Assembly: GCF_003731635.1 (NCBI RefSeq)
Contig: NZ_RCUA01000021.1
Location: 97,004 to 161,003 of the forward strand
From: Marisediminitalea oceani
GTDB taxonomy: Bacteria; Pseudomonadota; Gammaproteobacteria; Enterobacterales; Alteromonadaceae
Length of the DNA stretch: 64,000 nt
Reading direction: 5' to 3'
Below the pieces are notes generated by a model. It was given only the letters and a program-made list of their open reading frames with translations, was not told where the DNA came from and did no database searches. This document shows positions 18,443 to 28,466 of this stretch, piece by piece. Both the position numbers and the translations under genes were made by a program. Each line of letters starts with the position of its first letter. The first letter of the stretch is position 1.

Positions 18443-19344
18443 TGGCGAATTATTTTTCTCTCTTGTTGGTAGTGCTGACCCTGGGGTCGGGATTAATCTG
18501 GTTAATAGACGCTCTTGCGTTTGCGCCGAAAAGAAAGGCCCGCGGTGTGGCGCTCTCCGGGAACGGTGAGTCGGCGTTACCGCCTGAGGAAAAATTGCCA
18601 TATATCGTGGATACGGCGCAGCAGATTTTCCCGGTCATCGCCTTTGTACTGGTGTTACGGTCATTTCTGTATGAACCGTTTCAGATCCCATCAGGTTCCA
18701 TGATGCCAACCCTGTTGGTAGGTGATTTCATTCTGGTGGAAAAATACGCCTATGGCTTAAAAGACCCGGTATTCCGTCACAAGTTTATTGAAACCGGCGC
18801 GCCTGAGCGTGGCGATGTAGTGGTATTTAAGTATCCGGAAGAGCCTTCAGTTGATTACATCAAGCGGGTAGTGGGCATGCCCGGTGATACGGTAATTTAT
18901 CGCGATAAGCAGATATTCATTAAACCTGCCTGCGATAGCGGCCAGAATTGTGCCGAATTTAAGGCAATGCCCCAGGAATTTGTCAGCAGTGGTGACTTTG
19001 TTCAAAACCTCGCCCCGCTTAAACGTATCAGCGAAACGCTCGGTGACGTGAAACACGAAATTCTGCAACATCCGGTTTCAGAAGCGCATCCTTCCAATTT
19101 CTATACCCAGCCGGGTACCAAAATGAATGAATGGATCGTGCCGGAAAATCAGTACTTCGTGCTCGGCGATAACCGCGATAACAGCCGCGACAGCCGCTAC
19201 TGGGGCTTTGTGCCGGATGAAAATCTGGTAGGTAAAGCCGTCGCTATCTGGATCAGCTTTGAGTTTGATCGTGCGCCTGACAGCTGGTTACCTTCATGGG
19301 TACCATCAGGCGTTCGCTTTAGCCGGGTAGGTGGCATTCAATAA
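18442..19344 (+). CDS. lepB: Signal peptidase I
   Basis: 300 residues with two N-terminal membrane helices (about 4-24 and 60-76). The catalytic Ser86 lies in IPSGSMMPTLLVGDF and the general base Lys141 in DYIKRVVGMPGD; GDNRDNSRDSRYWGFVP is the conserved box E. It removes signal peptides from exported proteins on the periplasmic side. Overlaps lepA by one base and rnc by one base, indicating coupled translation. Confidence 0.97.
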   Translation: MANYFSLLLVVLTLGSGLIWLIDALAFAPKRKARGVALSGNGESALPPEEKLPYIVDTAQQIFPVIAFVLVLRSFLYEPFQIPSGSMMPTLLVGDFILVEKYAYGLKDPVFRHKFIETGAPERGDVVVFKYPEEPSVDYIKRVVGMPGDTVIYRDKQIFIKPACDSGQNCAEFKAMPQEFVSSGDFVQNLAPLKRISETLGDVKHEILQHPVSEAHPSNFYTQPGTKMNEWIVPENQYFVLGDNRDNSRDSRYWGFVPDENLVGKAVAIWISFEFDRAPDSWLPSWVPSGVRFSRVGGIQ

Positions 19345-20027
19345 TGATCGGAATCGATCGCTATGCCAGATTATCACAGCGTCTGGGCTACCAGTTTAGT
19401 AATGTTGAGTTACTCCAGCAGGCGCTGACTCACCGTAGCGCAGCTAAGCAGCACAATGAACGCCTGGAGTTTCTGGGCGATGCCGTACTGGGGATGGTAG
19501 TGGCACAGGCGCTGTTTAAACGCTTTCCAACCGTGCCTGAGGGCAAATTAACCCGCATGCGTTCAACGCTGGTGAAAGGCGATACGCTGGCTGAACTTGG
19601 CCGTGAGGCCGACGTTGGCGAACTATTAAAGCTGGGGCCGGGCGAACTTAAAAGTGGCGGTCATCGACGCAGTTCGATTATTGCCGATGCCATGGAAGCC
19701 ATCCTCGGAGCCATCTATCTTGAAGCTGGCCTGGATACCACTGCAGAAGTCATTTTACGCTTGTGGCAAAGCCGCATCGATAAGCTCGATCCAAACGAAC
19801 ACCCTAAAGACGCTAAAACCCGTCTGCAGGAGTTTTTACAGTCCCGTAAGCTGCCGTTACCGGTTTATGAAGTGGTAGATATCAGCGGCAAGGATCATGA
19901 CCAGACCTTCGTAGTGCACTGCCAGATAGAATCGCTGGGCAAGCCTATGAAAGGTACGGGCACCAGTCGGCGGAAAGCCGAACAACAAGCCGCACGGAAC
20001 GCGCTGGAGAAATTAGACAATGACTGA
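19344..20027 (+). CDS. rnc: Ribonuclease III
   Basis: 227 residues. The RNase III signature [16 protein letters not shown] is followed by the second metal-binding site ([14 protein letters not shown]) and a C-terminal double-stranded RNA-binding domain ([13 protein letters not shown] ... [18 protein letters not shown]). It processes rRNA precursors and structured mRNAs. It overlaps era by eight bases. Confidence 0.97.
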   Translation: MIGIDRYARLSQRLGYQFSNVELLQQALTHRSAAKQHNERLEFLGDAVLGMVVAQALFKRFPTVPEGKLTRMRSTLVKGDTLAELGREADVGELLKLGPGELKSGGHRRSSIIADAMEAILGAIYLEAGLDTTAEVILRLWQSRIDKLDPNEHPKDAKTRLQEFLQSRKLPLPVYEVVDISGKDHDQTFVVHCQIESLGKPMKGTGTSRRKAEQQAARNALEKLDND

Positions 20028-20946
20028 CCAGCAGTTGCCAGACATCCCTGAACCCACTACCCGCTGCGGCCTGGTGGCCATTGTTGGCAGGCCTAACGTG
20101 GGCAAATCCACGCTGTTAAACCGATTGCTCGGGCAAAAGGTAAGCATTACCTCCCGTAAGCCACAAACCACGCGTCACCGGATTTTAGGTATCGATACCG
20201 AAGCGGATTGTCAGACAGTGTATGTGGACACACCGGGCTTACACAGCGAAGAAAAGCGCGCTATCAACCGATTAATGAACCGCGCGGCGACCAGCTCGCT
20301 GGGCGAGGTGAGCCTTATCCTGTTTGTGGTGGAAGGTACCCGCTGGACCAGCGATGATGAGCTGGTGCTGAGCCGGGTGCAGCAATCCGGACTGCCGGCT
20401 ATTCTGGTAGTAAACAAACAGGACAAAGTGGCCGATCCTGAAGCGCTGATTGCGCATTTACAGGTGTTGGCGCAAAAGCATCAATTTGAGGAAATCATCC
20501 CGCTTAGTGCCAAACAGGGCAAACAGGTTGAGGTGCTGCGTGAGTTAGTTCGTCAGCGCCAGCCGGTCAGCGAGTTTTACTTCCCGGAAGACTATATTAC
20601 CGACCGCTCTAGCCGCTTTATGGCAGCTGAAATCATTCGCGAGAAACTAATGCGTTACACTGGTGACGAGTTGCCCTATTCAACCACGGTTGAAATTGAG
20701 CAGTTTAAGCTGGGTGAAAACGGCGTGTATCGAATTAACGGTCTGATCCTGGTTGAGCGTGAAACTCAAAAACGCATGGTGATCGGAAAAGGCGGTAAAC
20801 ACTTAAAAACCATAGGTGAACAGGCGCGACTTGATATGGAGCGGTTGTTCGACAATAAGGTTTTCCTTGAGCTGTGGGTGAAAGTGAAATCCGGTTGGGC
20901 CGACGATGAACGCGCACTGCGTTCGTTAGGCTATGGTGAAGATTAA
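20020..20946 (+). CDS. era: GTPase Era
   Basis: 308 residues. GTPase motifs are [20 protein letters not shown] and NKQDKV; the C-terminal KH domain carries [17 protein letters not shown]. It binds the 3' end of 16S rRNA during 30S assembly. In many gammaproteobacteria recO, pdxJ and acpS follow; here pdxH follows instead. Confidence 0.97.
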   Translation: MTDQQLPDIPEPTTRCGLVAIVGRPNVGKSTLLNRLLGQKVSITSRKPQTTRHRILGIDTEADCQTVYVDTPGLHSEEKRAINRLMNRAATSSLGEVSLILFVVEGTRWTSDDELVLSRVQQSGLPAILVVNKQDKVADPEALIAHLQVLAQKHQFEEIIPLSAKQGKQVEVLRELVRQRQPVSEFYFPEDYITDRSSRFMAAEIIREKLMRYTGDELPYSTTVEIEQFKLGENGVYRINGLILVERETQKRMVIGKGGKHLKTIGEQARLDMERLFDNKVFLELWVKVKSGWADDERALRSLGYGED

Positions 20947-20963
20947 TTAAGCAGGTGGTGAGT

Positions 20964-21602
20964 ATGAGTATCGCTGATATGCGTCGTCAGTACAGTCAGG
21001 GGCATTTAACCGATAATGATTTAACTGACCATCCGGTAGACCTGTTTAAACAGTGGCTGGGCGCGGCAATAGATGCGGGGATCCCCGATCCTACTGCGAT
21101 GACGGTAGCAACCGTAGATGCCGAAGGCCAGCCCTCCCAGCGCATTGTGTTACTCAAAGACTACGACCACGAAGGGTTTGTGTTTTATACCAACCTGGGC
21201 AGTCGCAAAGCCAAAGAACTCAATGATAATCCACGTATTTCGTTGCACTTTCCCTGGTTTTTCATGGAGCGTCAGGTGCGCATCTGTGGCACCGCACAAA
21301 AGCTCACTACGGCGCAAAATGCCAAATACTTTTTATCCCGGCCGAAAGATTCACAGCTGGCGGCCTGGGCGTCCCAGCAGAGCCAGCCAATCTCCAGCCG
21401 CGAGCTGCTGATGACACAGTTTCATCAGATGAAAGAAAAGTTTGCTAAGAAGGAAACCCCGCTGCCGGATTTCTGGGGCGGCTTCAAAGTGATGCCCCAT
21501 CAAATCGAATTCTGGCAGGGCGGTGAAGACCGTCTGCACGACCGCTTCGAGTATACTAAGCAGGCTGATAACAGCTGGACAACCCAGCGCTTAATGCCTT
21601 AG
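20964..21602 (+). CDS. pdxH: Pyridoxamine 5'-phosphate oxidase
   Basis: 212 residues from ATG 20964 (in-frame GTGs lie at 20955 and 20958). SQRIVLLKDYDHEGFVFYTNLGSRKAKEL, HFPWFFMERQVRICG and the C-terminal EFWQGGEDRLHDRFEY are PdxH signatures for FMN and pyridoxal phosphate binding. It oxidises pyridoxine or pyridoxamine phosphate to PLP. It starts 17 bases after era and could share its transcript. Confidence 0.95.
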   Translation: MSIADMRRQYSQGHLTDNDLTDHPVDLFKQWLGAAIDAGIPDPTAMTVATVDAEGQPSQRIVLLKDYDHEGFVFYTNLGSRKAKELNDNPRISLHFPWFFMERQVRICGTAQKLTTAQNAKYFLSRPKDSQLAAWASQQSQPISSRELLMTQFHQMKEKFAKKETPLPDFWGGFKVMPHQIEFWQGGEDRLHDRFEYTKQADNSWTTQRLMP

Positions 21603-21616
21603 TTTGACCGTTACCC

Positions 21617-22393
21617 ATGATTGATTCGCACTGCCATCTGGATCTCCCTGAGTTTGAACCAGACTGGCAGGACGTGCTGAGCAGTGCCGTTAGCAAAGGC
21701 GTTGAGCGAATATTAATTCCCGGCACAACGGTATCAGGCTGGCAGCGCCAGCAAGACATGGCGGCCGACAACGCCCAACTGGATGTGGCGTTTGGCCTGC
21801 ATCCTTATTTCTTCCCCGATGAGCCTGATAACGCGCTGGCGGCTCTGCGAGAACAGCTGCAAACCACCACGATAAAGCCTGTAGCTATTGGCGAAATTGG
21901 TGTCGACGGCGCCATAGACACGCCGATAGAGGCCCAGCAGGCTTTATTTGAAGCTCAGCTCGAGATGGCCAGCGAACAGTCTCTGCCGGTCATTTTGCAT
22001 CATCGCCGCTCTCATCATTTATTACTTGAATCTATTAAACGCAGCCGCTTTACACAGGGCGGTGTCATCCACGCGTTTTCCGGTAGTGAACAGGTTGCCA
22101 GGCAATATATTGATGCAGGATTTAAGTTAGGGGTCGGTGGCACCATTACCTATTCGCGGGCACAGAAAACCCGGCAAACCGTGGCAAATATTCCATTACA
22201 GCATTTGTTACTGGAAACGGATGCGCCGGATATGCCTATGTCCGGCCGGCAGGGGGCGCGCAATGAGCCGCAGTTTATTGGTGAGGTGGTTGCTGCCCTG
22301 GCTGAGTTGCATGGCATAACACCAGAGGTGGTAACAGAACAGACTACGGCCAATTACTTTGCCTTATTTGGCTCCCGCACCCAATGTAAATAA
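21617..22393 (+). CDS. TatD-family metal-dependent hydrolase
   Basis: 258 residues. The metal-binding opening MIDSHCHLDLPEF, IGEIGVD, LPVILHHR, HAFSGS and LLLETDAPDM define the TatD amidohydrolase fold. Members are Mg-dependent DNases. It is most like the YjjV subgroup by its short size, but that assignment is tentative. The 3' end overlaps the convergent AhpA-like gene by 40 bases. Confidence 0.85.
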   Translation: MIDSHCHLDLPEFEPDWQDVLSSAVSKGVERILIPGTTVSGWQRQQDMAADNAQLDVAFGLHPYFFPDEPDNALAALREQLQTTTIKPVAIGEIGVDGAIDTPIEAQQALFEAQLEMASEQSLPVILHHRRSHHLLLESIKRSRFTQGGVIHAFSGSEQVARQYIDAGFKLGVGGTITYSRAQKTRQTVANIPLQHLLLETDAPDMPMSGRQGARNEPQFIGEVVAALAELHGITPEVVTEQTTANYFALFGSRTQCK

Positions 22394-22797
22394 GCAAGTA
22401 CCTTATCATTCTCTTTTATTGGTACGAAAAAGCTGGTACGTAGTGGCTCTTCCCGTATCAGTTGTGGCAATAACGTGGTAACGCCCTGTTGTGCGATACG
22501 TTCGCCGGAGGCTGAGAATACCGCGGCACGAAGAATGTTGTCATCCTCGGCCATACTGGCCAGAACCCGGTTAATTTCGGCCTGGTTTAATGCTGCGACT
22601 GCCGGGCGAATAAGTCTCTGGTAGTGACGCCCCAGAGGATCCTCAGTTGGCGATGACTCATTCATCTGGCTGGTTATAGCAACCATCACTGCGATAAACA
22701 AACCCGTTATCAGTAAGGTCAGCAGAATAAGCCGGTGGGCGGTTGAGAACGTAATACGACGCAATGCAAAGCCTTTTTTAAGATTAAAAATGTGCAA
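22354..22797 (-). CDS. AhpA/YtjB-like membrane protein
   Basis: 147 residues: a short basic cytoplasmic segment, one membrane helix at about 22-43 (RLILLTLLITGLFIAVMVAI) and a periplasmic domain (RPAVAALNQAEINRVLASMAEDDNILRAAVFSASGERIA). Its position divergent from serB matches ytjB (smp) in E. coli and ahpA in Vibrio. It is clearly shorter than the ~200-residue relatives, the missing part being C-terminal. The function is not established. Confidence 0.65.
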   Translation of the reverse strand: MHIFNLKKGFALRRITFSTAHRLILLTLLITGLFIAVMVAITSQMNESSPTEDPLGRHYQRLIRPAVAALNQAEINRVLASMAEDDNILRAAVFSASGERIAQQGVTTLLPQLIREEPLRTSFFVPIKENDKVLAYLHWVREPNKAK

Positions 22798-22866
22798 CTT
22801 AGTCTAACTATGCATTTCCCAAACGCGGCGTATCCGTTAGGATCGGACTATTAGCTAACTCAAGTG

Positions 22867-23895
22867 ATGAGAACTCGCCCTTTGGAATTAACAACGCTTA
22901 GTACAGAACAATTGACCAGCGCAGCCTTTCTTTCAGCTACGTTGGCAGAATATCAGAATCTTCGCTGGGATCAATCGTGCACCGGACTCGCTGTAGAGGC
23001 CCATGCCCAATCTGCTCAGCAACTTATCGTTAGCGGTCAGTCATTAACGCTGGAACAGCTGGCTATGATAGTTCAACACCTGGCACCCGCGGTGAAGCTT
23101 GGAAGCTTCAGGCTGCACCCTCACAGTGCCCTGATTGGCGGCACTGCAATTAGCTTTGATGTTGAATCGGTCGATGCTACAACACAGACGCTGCATGATC
23201 TGCTCGATGGCGCCGCCAAGGCGTGTCACTGTGAAGTGGCATTGCGTGGCAACACGCCGCTGTTAACCCAGCCGGGCCTGTTGGTTATGGATATGGATTC
23301 TACGGTTATCCAAATTGAGTGTATTGATGAAATAGCTAAGCTCGCTGGCCTCGGTGAACAGGTTGCTGCGGTAACCGAAAAAGCCATGCGTGGTGAGCTT
23401 GATTTTGCTGAAAGTCTGCGTTCCCGGGTAGGTTGCCTGGATGGTGTGGAAGTGAGTCAGCTCAAACAGATCCGCGACAGCATTCCGTTAATGCCCGGAC
23501 TGCAAAACTTACTGCATGTGCTGCAGCAGCATGGCTGGAAAATTGCCATTGCCTCCGGAGGCTTTACCTACTTTGCCGGGTATCTGGAGAATCGCTTAGG
23601 GCTTGATGCATCAAGAGCTAATGTGCTCGAAGCCGAAGACGGCAAACTCACTGGCCGGGTCGTAGGCGGTATAGTAGATGCCCAGGTTAAGGCTGAGACT
23701 GTCGAGGAGCTGGCCGGCCGCTGGGATATCCCGATGACCCAGACAGTTGCCATGGGGGATGGTGCTAATGATCTTAAAATGATGGGTGTGGCGGCATTAG
23801 GTGTGGCTTTTGAAGCCAAGCCGGTAGTCAATGCCCAGGCCGACGTAGCAATCCGTTACTCTGGTCTGGACGCGCTGTTAACCTATTTACAATAG
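22867..23895 (+). CDS. serB: Phosphoserine phosphatase
   Basis: 342 residues from ATG 22867 (a GTG lies directly before). The N-terminal ~130 residues form an ACT-like region; the HAD phosphatase core has DMDSTVIQIECIDE (nucleophile Asp), IASGGF and MGDGANDLKMM. It makes L-serine from phosphoserine. It is convergent with the large PilZ gene, with a 10-base gap. GlyA, which uses serine, is encoded at 31613-32869. Confidence 0.95.
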   Translation: MRTRPLELTTLSTEQLTSAAFLSATLAEYQNLRWDQSCTGLAVEAHAQSAQQLIVSGQSLTLEQLAMIVQHLAPAVKLGSFRLHPHSALIGGTAISFDVESVDATTQTLHDLLDGAAKACHCEVALRGNTPLLTQPGLLVMDMDSTVIQIECIDEIAKLAGLGEQVAAVTEKAMRGELDFAESLRSRVGCLDGVEVSQLKQIRDSIPLMPGLQNLLHVLQQHGWKIAIASGGFTYFAGYLENRLGLDASRANVLEAEDGKLTGRVVGGIVDAQVKAETVEELAGRWDIPMTQTVAMGDGANDLKMMGVAALGVAFEAKPVVNAQADVAIRYSGLDALLTYLQ

Positions 23896-23905
23896 GCTAA
23901 ACGGC

Positions 23906-26428
23906 CTAGCTTTTCAGTAGCGCCTTGATGCCGCCAGGCTCAATGGCGTGCTGACTGGGCGTTTTGTGATTTTCGGCAATGCGGTGCTCATCGAAACCAA
24001 ACCGCAATAGTACCTGGTCTGTAATATCCACTGCGTGCACGCAGGCACTGATACTCCACAAGCGTTCTTCGAGCTCTTTGGCCCGGTGAATCGCGTAAAC
24101 CCCAATGTAATTGATTTCCGACTGCAGCATTTCCAGATCGGGCTTACCTGTTACCGTTACTGTAATTGCCATAGCAATAAACTGGCCTGTGGTCAGCGCA
24201 TTTTCTATAAACTGCTGGCGCGACTCCTCGGAGCTGAAACGATGCTCGTAGCGGGCGTCGATGGCATCGGCCGGTTCTTTCTCTGCTGGCCGGAAGGCGA
24301 CGAACAGCTCACGGGTAACGGGTGAATGTTCGGTTTTTACCTGTTTTATTGATTGCTGTATGAAAGGGGCATCCAACGCGCGGTCGCGGAAGAATACCTC
24401 AAGGTTCATTTTACGCTGTTCGGCAAAATGACCAAACAGGGTTTTCAGGCGAGGATTGGCGGCATCGCCTAAAACCCCTACCTGAGGTAAATAGCGCCCG
24501 CCCACCTTAGACAACACAAAAGCCAGGGTAGAAGGGGTCTTGGCATTTATACAGCGTAAAGCATGGCCAATGCCCGGGATTTCTTCTTCATCAGGATAGG
24601 TTTTCAGTGACGATTTATTGCTCTTTATCAGTTCTGCAAAGAAGCGGCGTGCAGGCAGACCATCCTCGCCGGCAACCGAACGTAAATGCAACACATTCTT
24701 ATCACCACTGATGTGAACCACCCGATAATGCAAGTCGCTGACATCAAACTTACTGGTCAGCTCCTGTAACTTGGGCAGGCTGACCAGCACCCGCATATTC
24801 AGGTCGCCGTGATACTCGCCGTCGATTTCTATGCGCAGGCCGTTAATTGAAATATCTTCACTGATGCCATTGATGGTTTGCCCTCTGGCCAGTACCTGCA
24901 CGGCTGTACGTAACAGATACCGGGTTTCCATGCGCTGTTCCTGGAACTTATAGCGGAAAGCCTTAATTTCTCCGGGCGGGCGATTGCGGGCATGACCAAA
25001 TAATTTCAATGCTTTCAACTGAGCGCGGTCAATTTTAACCTGACTGAACTGTAACTGCTCGCGATCAGAGGTAATATCGGTTATCTGTACCGCGTAGGCC
25101 AGATTTTGTAACCGTGCCATCAGGCGAGGAGCCGGTTTGGCATTCTGGCGTTTTACCTTGGTGCCTACATCATCGGGCAGTGACAGCGGCGCGTAAGCAT
25201 CTTTGGGTGAAACTTTTACGATACCGACCTTAAATACCCGCCAGCTTACTTTTCTGGCACCAAAGCCAATAAATAACTCACTCAGAGCCGGGTGGCGGGC
25301 CAGTTCATCACTGGAAGCGGAATAAAAATAGATTTTGCCGTTCTGAATATGGTTAAAGCAGTAAACATACAGCGCCGGGGCTTCATGTTTACTCTGAATC
25401 AACTGTTTTAGTCGGTCTGCGGTGAGCAGATAACCAAGGCGTAACTCGTCTTCCTCGTCGTTCCAGTAGCTCAGAATATGGCGGTTTAAATCATTGGCCA
25501 TGGCAAACCGAGCTCGCGCCCTGCCTTCCTTTACTTCGATAAACACCGGCAGTGTAGGACTACTGGGCGAGAAGTATTGCTCGCAGGACTTATTAATAAT
25601 GGCGTCTATGGTGTTATCCATATTCACCTTGTAACGCCGTTTATTGCCATGAATAAACTTGTCGATGAACTGGTCGAAATGGCCGTTAGGGGCGTCCTGC
25701 AGACGTTTCATCTGCAGAAACTGGAATTCTTTTTTGCGGGAAATGCTGACTACCTGATATTTGATAGCCATTTTTTTATCCAGCGAGTATTCGGTTTCAA
25801 GGCCCCGGAAATACACACCGATTTTTTCACCGGGCTTAAAGAGTTGCTCTTTGGAGAGCTTTATTTTCATGCCCTTGGTGGATATGTCGACGCTGGTTGC
25901 CCGCAGGCTGTTGTTGGTTTCGGTGAACACTTCCAGCGCCACGGCGAAGTTCATTCGCTCTTCGTTGCGCTTAGCATAGCTCAATAGGTTGATGTTAGGC
26001 ACATCAAACTGCGAGATGCTGTTGTTGGTTTTTTCCGGTATTTCGACGTCTTGTTCATTTCGGGCTTCAGCTTTTTCGCGAATGACCCGAAAATTGTTTT
26101 CCGTGGCCAGCACCGTTTCATAAACACCAAAACAGTATAAGCCGAACATCCGCACCTGTTGTTCGAACACCTCAATGGCCACGTCGTCCAGGTAATGCTT
26201 GATACCATCGTATTCGTATAGCCGACACTCGCCGTCTACCTGGCCGCGCAAATCGATAGCTCGCATGCAGGGCCGCGCCAGTCGTTTTACTTCCATTTTT
26301 ATCAAAAAGCGCTTTTCTTTAGGAACATGGGAAGCAACCTGCTGAAGTACCTGATTGAACTCAGGTTCTTTCACCATGGGTTTAAGCTGTTCTATTATCT
26401 GCGCGTACTGCGATAAATCCTGATTCAT
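23906..26428 (-). CDS. Large protein with two PilZ domains
   Basis: 840 residues with two complete c-di-GMP-binding PilZ motifs: R154-x3-R158 with D181-I-S-T-K-G186, and R499-x3-R503 with D525-I-S-I-N-G530. The regions between and after them match no domain I recognise. Vibrio cholerae has a PilZ gene (VC2344, plzC) between serB and radA, the same context, so this is probably its orthologue. It has no membrane segment, so a cytoplasmic c-di-GMP receptor is likely. Output unknown. Confidence 0.8.
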   Translation of the reverse strand: MNQDLSQYAQIIEQLKPMVKEPEFNQVLQQVASHVPKEKRFLIKMEVKRLARPCMRAIDLRGQVDGECRLYEYDGIKHYLDDVAIEVFEQQVRMFGLYCFGVYETVLATENNFRVIREKAEARNEQDVEIPEKTNNSISQFDVPNINLLSYAKRNEERMNFAVALEVFTETNNSLRATSVDISTKGMKIKLSKEQLFKPGEKIGVYFRGLETEYSLDKKMAIKYQVVSISRKKEFQFLQMKRLQDAPNGHFDQFIDKFIHGNKRRYKVNMDNTIDAIINKSCEQYFSPSSPTLPVFIEVKEGRARARFAMANDLNRHILSYWNDEEDELRLGYLLTADRLKQLIQSKHEAPALYVYCFNHIQNGKIYFYSASSDELARHPALSELFIGFGARKVSWRVFKVGIVKVSPKDAYAPLSLPDDVGTKVKRQNAKPAPRLMARLQNLAYAVQITDITSDREQLQFSQVKIDRAQLKALKLFGHARNRPPGEIKAFRYKFQEQRMETRYLLRTAVQVLARGQTINGISEDISINGLRIEIDGEYHGDLNMRVLVSLPKLQELTSKFDVSDLHYRVVHISGDKNVLHLRSVAGEDGLPARRFFAELIKSNKSSLKTYPDEEEIPGIGHALRCINAKTPSTLAFVLSKVGGRYLPQVGVLGDAANPRLKTLFGHFAEQRKMNLEVFFRDRALDAPFIQQSIKQVKTEHSPVTRELFVAFRPAEKEPADAIDARYEHRFSSEESRQQFIENALTTGQFIAMAITVTVTGKPDLEMLQSEINYIGVYAIHRAKELEERLWSISACVHAVDITDQVLLRFGFDEHRIAENHKTPSQHAIEPGGIKALLKS

Positions 26429-26606
26429 GCGAGGTTTTGCTGTGTCCCTGACGGCTTTTTAGTATATTAACGACTTATCGGCAAAATAACTGACTACATT
26501 AACGTGGAGGTAATTCTGCTGTTCCCTAAGTGATGAGTTCTGTAAACAGATGCGCATCCTTGTTAACGAAATCATAATACTTATATTTGCAGAAACCAAT
26601 TGATTT

Positions 26607-27977
26607 ATGGCGAAACGAAAAACAGCTTTTGTATGTTCTGATTGCGGGGCGGAATTTCCGCGCTGGCAGGGGCAGTGCAGCGAGTGCAAAGCATGGAACA
26701 CGATCTCCGAATTTGTCGTCAGTCCGGCAAAATCCACAGCGAAAGGAAACTTTGCCGGCTACGCGGGTCAGACGCACAGTCAAATCCAGACCCTGAATGA
26801 AATTAACGTAGAGGATTTACCCCGTTTTAGCTCCGGACTGAAAGAGCTCGACCGGGTGCTGGGCGGCGGTATTGTTCCCGGGTCAGCCATTTTAATAGGT
26901 GGTTCACCGGGCGCCGGTAAAAGTACGCTGTTGCTGCAGGTTATGTGTCAGCAAGCCAGTACTAAGTCTGCGCTTTATGTAACCGGCGAAGAATCGCTTC
27001 AACAGGTAGCCATGCGCGCCCGGCGCTTAGGTCTGCCCGATGACAAGCTAATGATGCTGGCTGAAACCAATGTTGAGATGATTTGCGATCTGGCGTTAAA
27101 GCAAAAACCGCAAATCATGGTTATCGACTCCATTCAGGTGATGCATGTCTCTGATGTTCAGTCGGCACCGGGCAGTGTGTCGCAGGTGAGGGAAAGTGCG
27201 GCCTATCTGACCCGCTTTGCCAAGCAGCATCACATTGCCATGTTTATTGTTGGCCATGTCACCAAAGACGGCAGTCTGGCGGGGCCCAAGGTCCTTGAGC
27301 ATTGTATTGACTGCTCGATGATGCTCGAAGGAGAGAGTGACGGCAGGTTCAGGACGCTGCGCAGTCATAAGAACCGTTTTGGTGCAGTTAATGAACTGGG
27401 CGTGTTTGGTATGACAGACAAAGGGGTAAAAGAAGTCGGGAACCCCTCAGCGATATTTCTTAGTCGCAGCGACAGTCAGGCCCCCGGCTCAGTGGTGATG
27501 GTCATCTGGGAAGGCACCCGGCCGCTGCTGGTTGAAATTCAGGCGCTGGTTGATTATTCGCAGCTCAATAATCCACGCCGCGTGACTGTGGGCCTTGAGC
27601 AAAACCGGTTAGCCATGTTGTTGGCGGTAATGCATCGCCACGGCAATGTGCAGATGAACGATCAGGATGTGTTTGTTAACGTGGTGGGTGGAGTAAAGGT
27701 CAGTGAAACAGCCGCCGATCTGGCGTTACTAGTGGCCATGATATCCAGTTTCCGTAACCGCGCTTTACCCCGGGAACTGATAGTCTTCGGTGAGGTAGGA
27801 CTGGCTGGCGAAATTCGCCCGGTCCCCAATGGCAGTGAACGGTTGAGTGAGGCGGTTAAACACGGCTTTAAGCGGGCTATTGTGCCCAAGGCTAATGCGC
27901 CGAAAAATAAAATCGCGGGCTTAACTGTAATCCCGGTAACCAAACTGAGTGATGCGCTGGAGGCGCTCGACGCTTAG
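26607..27977 (+). CDS. radA: DNA repair protein RadA
   Basis: 456 residues. N-terminal zinc finger with C10, C13, C24 and C27; RecA-like core with Walker A GSPGAGKS at 99-106; the RadA-specific KNRFG motif (SHKNRFGAVNELGVF); and a C-terminal Lon-like domain (FVNVVGGVKVSETAADLALLVA). It promotes branch migration in recombinational repair. Its last four bases overlap the end of the convergent small PilZ gene. Confidence 0.97.
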   Translation: MAKRKTAFVCSDCGAEFPRWQGQCSECKAWNTISEFVVSPAKSTAKGNFAGYAGQTHSQIQTLNEINVEDLPRFSSGLKELDRVLGGGIVPGSAILIGGSPGAGKSTLLLQVMCQQASTKSALYVTGEESLQQVAMRARRLGLPDDKLMMLAETNVEMICDLALKQKPQIMVIDSIQVMHVSDVQSAPGSVSQVRESAAYLTRFAKQHHIAMFIVGHVTKDGSLAGPKVLEHCIDCSMMLEGESDGRFRTLRSHKNRFGAVNELGVFGMTDKGVKEVGNPSAIFLSRSDSQAPGSVVMVIWEGTRPLLVEIQALVDYSQLNNPRRVTVGLEQNRLAMLLAVMHRHGNVQMNDQDVFVNVVGGVKVSETAADLALLVAMISSFRNRALPRELIVFGEVGLAGEIRPVPNGSERLSEAVKHGFKRAIVPKANAPKNKIAGLTVIPVTKLSDALEALDA

Positions 27978-28387
27978 TTTGAAGGCAGCGAAGCGGTGAT
28001 CTTGTCGACCAGGGTTTCAAGCTCAGTGGCGTCAAGATCGTCCTGACCGCTGTTCAACAGCAACAAGCGCCGCAGTAAGCCCAGGTCGTCTACTGAAATA
28101 TGCGTAATGCGGAGTCCGGCTTCGCTTGACTCGCTGTTGTCCGGCGCTTGCTCCAGGCGGATTATTTCGCCGCTGAGGGATATGGGCGGGCTGTCTTCAT
28201 TCGCTTTAAAGTTTAGCCCGACCTTGTCTGCAGCAGGCAAATTCACCCCTGCTGGCAGCCGGGCTACTCTCAGCCCCTGCAACGATACATCCACCACTTC
28301 TACCTCAATAGCATCACCTTGTCCGGTAATAAGCTGCCCTGACAAATGAATGCCAACCCGTTGAAAATGGCGTTTTTCTTGTTGCAT
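27974..28387 (-). CDS. Small PilZ-domain protein
   Basis: 137 residues from the ATG at 28387; an upstream in-frame ATG at 28447 would add 20 residues with no PilZ homology. The c-di-GMP motif is complete: R6-x3-R10 and D33-V-S-L-Q-G38. The protein is a single PilZ domain with a short acidic helical tail and no membrane segment, so it would be a soluble c-di-GMP receptor. It lies between radA and ettA. Confidence 0.8.
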   Translation of the reverse strand: MQQEKRHFQRVGIHLSGQLITGQGDAIEVEVVDVSLQGLRVARLPAGVNLPAADKVGLNFKANEDSPPISLSGEIIRLEQAPDNSESSEAGLRITHISVDDLGLLRRLLLLNSGQDDLDATELETLVDKITASLPSN

Positions 28388-28466
28388 GGGAGAACTGATT
28401 CCTCTAAAGACAAACTGGCTACGCACCCTTGTTTTAGTGTAGTGCATAGCCGGAGGTTTGGCCGGT

